Below are positions 1 to 5,256 of a stretch of DNA of 22,213 bases, piece after piece. Source of the DNA: a virus. The DNA is taken from the IMG/VR virus record IMGVR_UViG_3300035698_018411, positions 1 to 22,213 of that record. One strand, written 5' to 3'. Position 1 is the first letter of the stretch. Every line of letters starts with the position of its first letter. Made by a program: the position numbers and the translations under genes. The notes beneath the pieces are model-generated. The model did not search any database. It worked only from the letters and a program-made list of their open reading frames with translations, and was not told the origin of the DNA.

Positions 1-444
1 AATTCTTTAGACATATTATCAACAGCTTGATTGTATACACCCATTATTGAAGCACTTAACCAATCAGAAAAATTCATAACATCAAACGCGTATTCTTCAA
101 CCTTTCCAAACAATTCTTTGAACACAGCATCCCGTGCTTTTAAATATTCACTGCTGATCATTGAAGTCAGCCATTCTGGAAAGTTTATAACATCAGTGAT
201 AAAACCTTCTACACTAGGAAATAACTCAGTAGATAGATTATCGATTGCTTGATTGTATACACCTTTAATTTCACCAAATAACCATGAAGTAAAAGATCCT
301 ACTTCACCAACGAATTCATCAAGTGCAGCTGCAGCTTTTGGGAATTTAGTTGCGTAAAGAGCGATACCTTTGTCATATAACGATTTCATCTCAGTAGCAA
401 TGAAATCACCAAAATTCGTTATGTCCGTTACTGTTTCATCCATA
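1..444 (-). repeat. In-gene repeats of about 111 and 222 bp in the tape-measure candidate
   Basis: The 17-mer GCTTGATTGTATACACC (plus-strand reading) occurs exactly at 25-41 and 247-263, 222 bp or 74 codons apart. At protein level the spacing halves to 37 residues, with Trp-Leu cores at residues 289, 326 and 363 and a weaker unit around 249. The array continues past the window edge, so copy number is unknown. The left and right limits given are approximate. Confidence 0.7.
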
Positions 445-1148
445 TCAAAATTCTTGATCCACTGAACGAAATCGAATACCATTTCTCCAAGTGCTTCACC
501 CGCTTCTTGAAGTTTAGCTTCTACATCTTCTTTCTTGAGCATTCCAAAACTAATCAATTCTACTAAGTCACCAATCATACCTTGGAATGCATCACGTAAG
601 CGATCTATTGTAGGTCCATCAGATTCTAAGAAATTCTCAACAAAACTAGACATCATTGTTAAAATAGCAGTGATAGGTAAAAATACTCTACCAATGAGTC
701 TTTTAAACCCTAAGCCACCCAGAGCAGCACCAGTTCCAGCACCACCAATTAAACCACCAAGTAGTCCTCCAGCAGCAGGTAGAAACGATCCTAAATCAAA
801 ACCCTCTTCTTCTTTGGGTTTAACATTAGTGTCTGTTGGTTTAGGTGCATAGTATTCTCCAGAACCTGGATCATCAGCAATGTCAGCTTGTTCTTTTTCA
901 AATTCAAATTGCTCAGAAAGGATATTTCTGAGTTGAGTAAAACCATCATCAATTCTTCCTAGATAAAGTATGGTATCATTTCTGAGTTTAACAATCTCTT
1001 CCGAGATTTCAATTAGCATACCAAGTGGAGTGTCCATCCCAATATCACCACCGATGCCACTACCTTCAGCTCCACCGCTAATGGAATCTAACACGGTAAC
1101 CATATCCGCATTTCTGGAATTGTTAAATGGTACTAATTGTCCAGCCAT
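1..1148 (-). CDS. Probable tail tape-measure protein, N-terminal part (C-terminus beyond window)
   Basis: An uninterrupted frame from the ATG at 1146-1148 runs off the left edge, leaving 382 residues without a stop. Residues 45-90 look helical and charged. An Ala/Gly-rich stretch at 124-147 leads into a hydrophobic segment near 151-170 that could enter a membrane. From about residue 245 there is a helical repeat of roughly 37 residues with an aromatic-Leu/Ile core (F249, W289, W326, W363) and twice the motif GVYNQA-I/V-DN (296 and 370). Long helical repeats plus a Gly/Ala-rich hydrophobic segment suit a tape measure, which fills the tail tube and sets tail length. Its place directly downstream of a tube-family gene and a gp26-like gene agrees. 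The start lies 2 nt after the stop of the short upstream ORF, with only a weak A-rich ribosome site. T4 gp29 (590 aa) is the expected functional counterpart, but I see no diagnostic gp29 motif. Another large tail structural protein is the alternative. Confidence 0.6.
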   Translation of the reverse strand, partial: MAGQLVPFNNSRNADMVTVLDSISGGAEGSGIGGDIGMDTPLGMLIEISEEIVKLRNDTILYLGRIDDGFTQLRNILSEQFEFEKEQADIADDPGSGEYYAPKPTDTNVKPKEEEGFDLGSFLPAAGGLLGGLIGGAGTGAALGGLGFKRLIGRVFLPITAILTMMSSFVENFLESDGPTIDRLRDAFQGMIGDLVELISFGMLKKEDVEAKLQEAGEALGEMVFDFVQWIKNFDMDETVTDITNFGDFIATEMKSLYDKGIALYATKFPKAAAALDEFVGEVGSFTSWLFGEIKGVYNQAIDNLSTELFPSVEGFITDVINFPEWLTSMISSEYLKARDAVFKELFGKVEEYAFDVMNFSDWLSASIMGVYNQAVDNMSKE

Positions 1149-1150
1149 AT

Positions 1151-1369
1151 TTATTTTTCTTTTTGTTTTTCTTGGAGATACTCATGGAGCATGTGTATGT
1201 ATATAGTTCTTTCGAATGGCATCATGTTATCTAATTCGGTTAAACTATATTTATGATGTTGCATGAGAGCGAAGTTAACTTTATAGTGATTACCTAGGCT
1301 GTCGTGGGAGAGCCCAATTTGAAAAAATTTCGCAATCCTTGGATCTTTTGTTCCACCTCCGCACCACAC
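1151..1369 (-). CDS. Short -1-frame ORF, probable frameshifted extension of the gp26-like protein
   Basis: This frame is -1 relative to the gp26-like gene and overlaps its end. As a stand-alone ORF its only upstream start is a GTG at 1367-1369, inside the gp26 gene and without a Shine-Dalgarno sequence. The next ATG (1262-1264) also lacks one. Entry by -1 frameshifting at 1321-1330 would add 56 residues, from Gln encoded at 1319-1321 to the stop at 1151-1153, giving a fusion of about 286 aa. The encoded segment reads as a compact helical domain with an HHKYSL stretch, a DNMMPFER motif and a charged Lys/Glu tail. Similar endings occur, from memory, in small tail proteins of marine myoviruses. 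Its position matches T4 gene 51, another hub-assembly factor beside gene 26, but I cannot show homology to gp51. Coding status is likely; mode of expression is inferred. Confidence 0.6.
   Translation of the reverse strand: MWCGGGTKDPRIAKFFQIGLSHDSLGNHYKVNFALMQHHKYSLTELDNMMPFERTIYIHMLHEYLQEKQKEK
1294..1330 (-). other. Putative -1 programmed ribosomal frameshift site (slippery run plus hairpin)
   Basis: On the minus strand the gp26 frame reads CGA AAT TTT TTC AAA. It contains two overlapping X-XXY-YYZ heptamers in the correct phase: A-AAT-TTT (1330-1324) and T-TTT-TTC (1327-1321). Three bases later TTGGGCT (1317-1311) can pair with AGCCTAG (1300-1294), counting two G-T wobbles, around a 10-nt loop; the 3' arm contains the gp26 UAG stop. 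A slip back by one base leads into the open frame ending at 1151. The heptamers and phase are seen directly; frameshifting is inference. Confidence 0.6.
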
Positions 1370-2010
1370 TCTACACAGGTGTATGGAACATTTACTTCTA
1401 TCTGTGGTTGATTCGTGAGGAATTTCATAACCTTATTGAATTGTGCTGTTGTTAGATGTTCGATATATTCACCAACTTCTTCAACAGTAAAGTCATCATA
1501 AACATCATCAGCATCAAATGCGTTAATCATGACACGATCGATAAGAGTAAATAACTTATCAGTATTCTTTTTGAAACCTTTGAGTTCTTCTAAATCCTTA
1601 AGAGAAGGATATCGCATTGTGATTCCATGGACATCATCAAACTTAATGATTCTATCTTTCTTTTTAACATTAACTTCTACTGTATCAAAGTTGATACTTA
1701 TTGGTGTTGGTTTTTCACAACCTTCATGAATGATTCCAACTTCTGCTATTTCATTTACGGATTTAGCTCGTAGCTTAATGAAGAGAAATTCTAAGTCAAA
1801 CGAAGTAAGAGCATCTACATCTAGTTTTCCTAGTGTACATGATACTAATACATTCTGAATTCCTCTTTGAATTTCTTCAACATCTCCAGATTCGAGAGCA
1901 ATGTAAAGGATTTTTTCTTCTTTAACTAAGAAGGGTCTCATTTCTAATTGCTTTCCAGTTGATGGAAGCTTTACTAGAAAGGATGTAACGGCTTGTCTTG
2001 GTAATGGCAT
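1294..2010 (-). CDS. 26: gp26-like baseplate hub assembly protein (T4_baseplate family), candidate tail assembly chaperone
   Basis: This 238-residue protein begins MPLPRQAVTSF and carries the phrase LPSTGKQLEMRPFLVKEEK near residues 16-34. That phrase is characteristic of the T4 gp26-type family, which in T4 helps assemble the central baseplate hub and is 208 aa. Near the C-terminus a Cys-x-x-Cys pair (CVEC) follows a VPYT strand and precedes GLRNFF, as in many relatives that end in a small Cys-containing motif. The ATG at 2008-2010 has a good GAGGG ribosome site (2017-2021) inside the last codons of the upstream gene, whose stop lies 2 nt away, so translation is probably coupled. The last eight residues (KLGSPTTA) lie beyond a slippery run and would be replaced if ribosomes shift to -1. 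Location between a tube-family gene and a tape-measure candidate suggests a chaperone role like lambda gpG. Family call is confident; the chaperone role is inference. Confidence 0.82.
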   Translation of the reverse strand: MPLPRQAVTSFLVKLPSTGKQLEMRPFLVKEEKILYIALESGDVEEIQRGIQNVLVSCTLGKLDVDALTSFDLEFLFIKLRAKSVNEIAEVGIIHEGCEKPTPISINFDTVEVNVKKKDRIIKFDDVHGITMRYPSLKDLEELKGFKKNTDKLFTLIDRVMINAFDADDVYDDFTVEEVGEYIEHLTTAQFNKVMKFLTNQPQIEVNVPYTCVECGAEVEQKIQGLRNFFKLGSPTTA

Positions 2011-2012
2011 TA

Positions 2013-2576
2013 TTAACCCTCAGATGCAGTACTTAGTGGTTTTTCGTAAAACCTATGGTATGACCAAGTTACTGGTAGTGTTGCGAAGTCTTGTGAACTC
2101 CAATCATATGTTATATCCCCAACAGCTATAGGGATTGCTTCTTCAAACCTAAGAGTTTTCTTCACCTTTTGGGCTTCATCGAAAATATCAATTTCTAAAT
2201 TTCCAATATACTCATCGTAATATCCGTGATCAAACATGCTTGGTGTATATGCAGCTTCTTCACGATAGTTACCAACAATTAAGTCCTGCCACTGAAGGAT
2301 GATATCCCTCTCTTTTAGATCTGTACTTAACAAAATTATCATGCTTATGTCAGCATAATTTGCTAGTGTTGCGATCTTTTGCTCTGGTCCATACATGAAA
2401 AACTCAGAAGATCTGATTACTCTTCCAGGTAAAGGCATGTTCAAAATTCTTAAAGATAAGTCACGCGTATTAGCACTCATGCTAGGTGGTGTGGTTACCC
2501 TTCCTTCAAAGTGTGCTAGCTTTGAATAGCCAGTCTTATTTATTGCACCTTGGAAATCGTGGATGTTGAATGACAT
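2013..2576 (-). CDS. Tail-tube-family protein (gp19/gp54-like)
   Basis: The product has 187 residues. The N-terminus (SFNIHDFQGAIN, then F-x-G-R-V) resembles the opening of T4 gp54 and tube proteins. The C-terminal half has the tube-fold signature: a strand with IDIFDEAQKVKKTLRF, then EAIPIAVGDITYDW, then a strand reading ATLPVTWSYHRFYE. In gp19 and gp54 the corresponding text ends in a D-x-TFDVTF-x-YR-type strand. gp19 builds the tail tube and gp54 starts its polymerisation on the baseplate. The protein is about gp19-sized and much shorter than T4 gp54 (about 320 aa). It opens the leftward operon from a perfect late promoter at 2606-2613, with AAGG about 9 nt upstream of its ATG. Its position just ahead of a chaperone-like gene and a tape measure favours a true tube or tube-initiator subunit. 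I cannot tell gp19 from gp54 by eye. Confidence 0.68.
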   Translation of the reverse strand: MSFNIHDFQGAINKTGYSKLAHFEGRVTTPPSMSANTRDLSLRILNMPLPGRVIRSSEFFMYGPEQKIATLANYADISMIILLSTDLKERDIILQWQDLIVGNYREEAAYTPSMFDHGYYDEYIGNLEIDIFDEAQKVKKTLRFEEAIPIAVGDITYDWSSQDFATLPVTWSYHRFYEKPLSTASEG

Positions 2577-2577
2577 G

Positions 2578-2585
2578 TATAAATA
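2578..2585 (+). promoter_or_regulatory. T4-type late promoter, rightward
   Basis: Exact match to the T4 late -10 octamer TATAAATA. T4 late promoters have no -35 element and start transcription about 6 nt after the box, so the start would fall near 2591, 27 nt ahead of the gp4 ATG. It lies in the only divergent gap of the window. Confidence 0.75.
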
Positions 2586-2605
2586 CCTTAAGGAAGTCTT
2601 ACAGA

Positions 2606-2613
2606 TATTTATA
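2606..2613 (-). promoter_or_regulatory. T4-type late promoter, leftward
   Basis: Plus-strand TATTTATA is TATAAATA read on the minus strand. The predicted start is near 2600, about 24 nt ahead of the tube-family ATG at 2576. The box points toward the rightward promoter, so the two transcripts would overlap by about 10 nt at their 5' ends. Confidence 0.75.
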
Positions 2614-2617
2614 CAGT

Positions 2618-3055
2618 ATGAGCAAATACAAAAAAGGACCCTTTAAACCTCGGAATCTTAAGAAGTATAAAGGTAACATTGACAATATCATTTACAGATC
2701 TTCATGGGAACTTCAATACATGAAGTGGTGTGATGAGAACAAACACGTTTTACAATGGTCAAGTGAGGAACTAATCATTCCTTATAAAAATCCAATTGAT
2801 GGGAGAATCCGGAGATATTATCCAGATTTTTGGTTGAAAATTGAAACACGCACTGGTGTAGAACAATGGGTTGTGGAAATTAAACCTTCTAAACAAACAC
2901 GAAAGCCCGCTAAAGTAAAACGAAAAACTAGACGGCATCTCAATGAAATAGCAACGTATGCGGTTAACCAACACAAATGGGCATACGCTGAACGATGGTG
3001 TCACCAAAGAAATTACAAATTTGTGATCATTACAGAAAAGGATCTTAACAGATAA
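2618..3055 (+). CDS. 4: gp4 head completion protein (TnsA-like nuclease fold)
   Basis: From the ATG at 2618 the protein has 145 residues, close to T4 gp4 (150 aa), which finishes DNA-filled heads before tail joining. It opens MSKYKKGPFKPRNLKKYKGN, a basic start typical of the family. Nuclease-type acidic residues are E31 in SSWE, D70 in YYPDFW and the E87-x-K89 pair in VVEIKPSKQT, followed by a Lys/Arg-rich stretch (94-107) and an INEIATYAVNQ-like helix (HLNEIATYAVNQ here). These fit the TnsA N-terminal-like endonuclease superfamily to which gp4-type proteins are assigned. An in-frame ATG at 2570 would add 16 residues, but it lies upstream of the promoter box and overlaps the divergent gene, so 2618 is preferred. 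The stop abuts the next ATG with no spacer, implying coupled translation. No strong ribosome site is visible. Confidence 0.85.
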   Translation: MSKYKKGPFKPRNLKKYKGNIDNIIYRSSWELQYMKWCDENKHVLQWSSEELIIPYKNPIDGRIRRYYPDFWLKIETRTGVEQWVVEIKPSKQTRKPAKVKRKTRRHLNEIATYAVNQHKWAYAERWCHQRNYKFVIITEKDLNR

Positions 3056-3637
3056 ATGGCAACGACATTTGAAAGATTACTAGACCAGGCCCGCTACCAA
3101 GGATTAGAACCTGGTAAGAAAAGCGCAGATTGGTTTCGTACACTTGCTCGCCAAGTCCGTATGACTCCAGAAAAATTGAAAAAACAATTGGGTGCTGAGC
3201 GCTTAACACGTGAGCCAGCAATTGGGCGAATGTTTGCTTTCTATTACGACGCAAAACACAAAGCCACCTTACCGTATTTTGATAAATTTCCATTAGTGTT
3301 TCCAGTTGAACCCGCACCTGGTGGATTCTATGGTATTAACTTTCATTACCTTCCATATAAACACAGAGCGATTTTAATGGATGGATTGTATGATTTAGCA
3401 AACAACAAGAAAATGGATGGCACTACAAAGCTTCGGCTTAGTTATCCTATACTCAAAGGTATTTCGAAGCTGAAATCTTTTAAGCCAGCTTTTAAACATT
3501 ATCTTTCAAAGCAATTGAAATCTAGATTAATTTACATTGAACCAGCAGAATGGGATATGGCAATCATGCTTCCTCTTGCAAGATTCGATGGCGCGAGTTA
3601 TCAGAAAGTTTGGTCAGATTCACGAAAGAAAATGTGA
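3056..3637 (+). CDS. Conserved-looking T4-like phage protein, possible DNA end protector (gp2-like)
   Basis: The 193-residue product is rich in Lys, Arg and aromatics. Features are a basic N-terminal helix region (FERLLDQARYQGLEPGKKSADWF), a central FYYDAKHKATLPYFDKFPLV stretch, then GFYGINFHYLPYKHRAILMDGLYDL, and a basic C-terminal part with SRLIYIEPAEWDMAIMLP. I recall very similar text in marine T4-like phages near gene 4, sometimes labelled DNA end protector. In T4, gene 2 (end protector, 274 aa) sits next to gene 4, so position gives some support, but length differs and I cannot confirm homology. There is no signal peptide or membrane segment. It starts immediately after the gp4 stop and its own stop lies inside an inverted repeat. 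A virion protein bound to DNA at the head-neck junction is a reasonable guess only. Confidence 0.45.
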   Translation: MATTFERLLDQARYQGLEPGKKSADWFRTLARQVRMTPEKLKKQLGAERLTREPAIGRMFAFYYDAKHKATLPYFDKFPLVFPVEPAPGGFYGINFHYLPYKHRAILMDGLYDLANNKKMDGTTKLRLSYPILKGISKLKSFKPAFKHYLSKQLKSRLIYIEPAEWDMAIMLPLARFDGASYQKVWSDSRKKM

Positions 3638-3682
3638 TCTTTATAACACATTAGAAGGCTTAACGTACCACAAAGATCACAT
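3632..3682. repeat. 11-bp perfect inverted repeat spanning the stop codon and the gp48 promoter
   Basis: ATGTGATCTTT (3632-3642) is the reverse complement of AAAGATCACAT (3672-3682), with a 29-nt loop. The left arm contains the TGA stop of the upstream gene (3635-3637). The right arm overlaps the first three bases of the CATAAATA box. No U-tract follows, so this is not a standard intrinsic terminator; it may instead act as an RNA 3'-end stabiliser, a processing site or an operator. Confidence 0.65.
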
Positions 3683-3687
3683 AAATA
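3680..3687 (+). promoter_or_regulatory. Variant T4-type late promoter upstream of gp48
   Basis: CATAAATA differs from the late octamer TATAAATA only at the first base. It lies in a 75-nt gap, 25 nt before the gp48 ATG, with a purine-rich AAGAGAA ribosome site between. The surrounding 11-mer TCACATAAATA recurs upstream of gp8. Confidence 0.6.
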
Positions 3688-3712
3688 TACTAAACACTAA
3701 AAGAGAAACTTA

Positions 3713-4675
3713 ATGTCTATAGCAGGCGTAGAACAGATTACGACATCAGATTGGCGTCAAGGTAGAGCTAATAAGACACCTAAGCAAATTAATAGTGCGG
3801 GTGATCAGCATCCAGATCTTTTCACGAATGAGAAGACTGCTGAAGAAAGTCCTATTGACAAAACTCTTAATCCTCAATCGCTAGCATACCCAACGAACAT
3901 TGAGAAAATGGATCATTGGATGTCTATCCGAATTGGTGAATTCAAATTTCGCAGAGATAAAGAAACTCCTAACAGTGAAACAATTGCTTACATTTTCCTC
4001 CCTGTCCCTCTTGGCCTTTCCACACAATACACGCAGCAATGGAATAGTGAAGAACTTCCATTAGGTTTGGGTAAAGTTCTAGAAGAATACCAAGATAAAG
4101 GTAGAGGTGGAATCACGCCAAGTGTTTTGACAGCAGCTGGTGCAAATGCTCTTTCAGATCCAACTGCTGCAGCCGCGGCGGGTGGTTTAGTAGGTAAGGT
4201 TGTTGGCGGTAACATTGGAGCTGGTGTTGGTGCTGCTGTGGGTGGTGTTGGAGCAAAAACATTCAAGCTTGTGAATAATGAAGCAACAAACACATATGAA
4301 TCTGTAAGCTATGAGAAGCCTGCACTTAGATCACACTCTCTTACGTGGAGATTAGTAGCAAGAAACGCTAAAGAATCTGAGACAATCAGAGCAATCATCA
4401 GAGCTTTCAAGTATTATTCATCTCCAGCAGCTGAGCAAGGATTATTACTTCAATATCCACAAACATTCGATATCGATTTTAAGTATCAAAAAAATCTATT
4501 TAACATTGGTCCTTCTGTTCTAGAAACAATCGGTGTTAACTATCATGCAGAAGGTCGTCCTATTTACGCTTTAGAAAGTGCATCTGAGAAGGCGCCTGTG
4601 CACATAGAAATTTCTACTACGTTTAAAGAAATTGCTGCTGTTACAAAAGAAACAATTGAGAGGCATAATCGATAA
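3713..4675 (+). CDS. 48: gp48 baseplate tail tube cap
   Basis: The product has 320 residues (T4 gp48: 364). gp48 caps the baseplate hub and begins the tail tube with gp54. The C-terminal third carries the family hallmarks: SHSLTWRLVARNAKESETI, an IIRAFKYYSSPA helix, LLLQYPQTFDIDF, and a final VHIEISTTFKEIAAVTKE strand-helix like the LEITMREI..LNR end of T4 gp48. The middle (151-181) is an Ala/Gly-rich glycine-zipper-like stretch, GGLVGKVVGGNIGAGVGA, with Gly at short regular spacings. It resembles the flexible low-complexity insert of other gp48 proteins but is more hydrophobic. The gene has its own promoter-like box and a purine-rich leader, and its stop overlaps the next start (TAATG). Family call is good; distinguishing gp48 from a gp54-type paralogue rests on the C-terminal motif. 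Confidence 0.78.
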   Translation: MSIAGVEQITTSDWRQGRANKTPKQINSAGDQHPDLFTNEKTAEESPIDKTLNPQSLAYPTNIEKMDHWMSIRIGEFKFRRDKETPNSETIAYIFLPVPLGLSTQYTQQWNSEELPLGLGKVLEEYQDKGRGGITPSVLTAAGANALSDPTAAAAAGGLVGKVVGGNIGAGVGAAVGGVGAKTFKLVNNEATNTYESVSYEKPALRSHSLTWRLVARNAKESETIRAIIRAFKYYSSPAAEQGLLLQYPQTFDIDFKYQKNLFNIGPSVLETIGVNYHAEGRPIYALESASEKAPVHIEISTTFKEIAAVTKETIERHNR

Positions 4676-5256
4676 TGTCATTTTATTTCAGACACTTTCC
4701 ATTTTTGCAATATGACATTTCTGGTTCAGGCGATCTTCAAGTAGCACAAAATCCTTTTTTGAGATTTCGCTTAATTGAGTCTTTAAAACAAAAGCGCTGG
4801 ACATTTTATGATCACGTTATTGGAGATGGACAGCGAGCAGAGGATATTGCTGTAGGCTATTATGGAGATGAAACTCTTGATTGGGTAATTTTAATCACGA
4901 ACAATATTGTTGATCCCAAATATGACTGGCCTTTAGACTCCGAACGTTTTGAGAATTACATCATTGACAAATATGGATCAGTTCAAATTGCAATGAGTGA
5001 AGTTTCTACTACAAATATTCATCATTACGAATGGATTACTAGAGTTCAATCTCGAACATTTGATGGAGTTATCATTCCAGAAGAAGTCCTTATTGTAGAT
5101 GAAGATACATATGACAATCTTCTTATATCTGAGAGACGTGTTGTTAGAAATTGGGAATATGAATTTAACTTGAATGAATCTAAAAGGCGTATAAAGGTGC
5201 TTAAGAGTAATTACCTTAGTCAATATCTTAATGAAGCGCGTGCACTTATTTCATGA
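4675..5256 (+). CDS. 53: gp53 baseplate wedge protein
   Basis: The protein has 193 residues (T4 gp53: 196). It begins MSFYFRHFPFLQYDISG, matching the usual F-x-x-FP-x-x-Y-N/D opening. It continues with a helix leading to WTFYDHVIGDGQRAEDIAVGYYGDETLDWVILITNNIVDP, the most recognisable gp53 block, followed by YDWPLDSERFENYIIDKYG. gp53 joins gp6 and gp25 when wedges associate around the hub. The C-terminal part ends with a strand and helix (RRIKVLKSNYLSQYLNEAR). A GAGAGG ribosome site lies in the end of the gp48 gene, whose TAA shares an A with this ATG, so the two are coupled. The stop overlaps the next gene by 4 nt. Confidence 0.88.
   Translation: MSFYFRHFPFLQYDISGSGDLQVAQNPFLRFRLIESLKQKRWTFYDHVIGDGQRAEDIAVGYYGDETLDWVILITNNIVDPKYDWPLDSERFENYIIDKYGSVQIAMSEVSTTNIHHYEWITRVQSRTFDGVIIPEEVLIVDEDTYDNLLISERRVVRNWEYEFNLNESKRRIKVLKSNYLSQYLNEARALIS

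Larger units (their letters stand above)
2576..2615. repeat. Perfect 10-bp inverted repeat holding two facing late promoters
   Basis: TGTATAAATA at 2576-2585 is the exact reverse complement of TATTTATACA at 2606-2615, with a 20-nt spacer. Each arm contains a late-promoter octamer and the spacer holds both predicted start sites. The match stops at both arm edges. Confidence 0.8.

Noticed and set aside
535-1206. Plus-strand open frames at 535-852 and 970-1206
   Set aside because: They lie antisense to the tape-measure candidate, have low-complexity Ser/Pro-rich translations typical of reversed coding sequence, and match no family.
1248-1255. Minus-strand CATAAATA about 100 nt upstream of the tape-measure candidate
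   Set aside because: It lies inside the HHKYSL codons of the short ORF, so coding explains the sequence. Too weak to call a promoter.
1294-1317. Hairpin at the gp26 stop as an intrinsic terminator
   Set aside because: The stem is short with wobbles and no U-tract follows. It fits better as a frameshift stimulator or as chance.
2570-2617. Longer gp4 start at 2570
   Set aside because: It overlaps the divergent gene and the promoter box, and the added residues do not resemble gp4 family starts. The ATG at 2618 gives the usual basic N-terminus.
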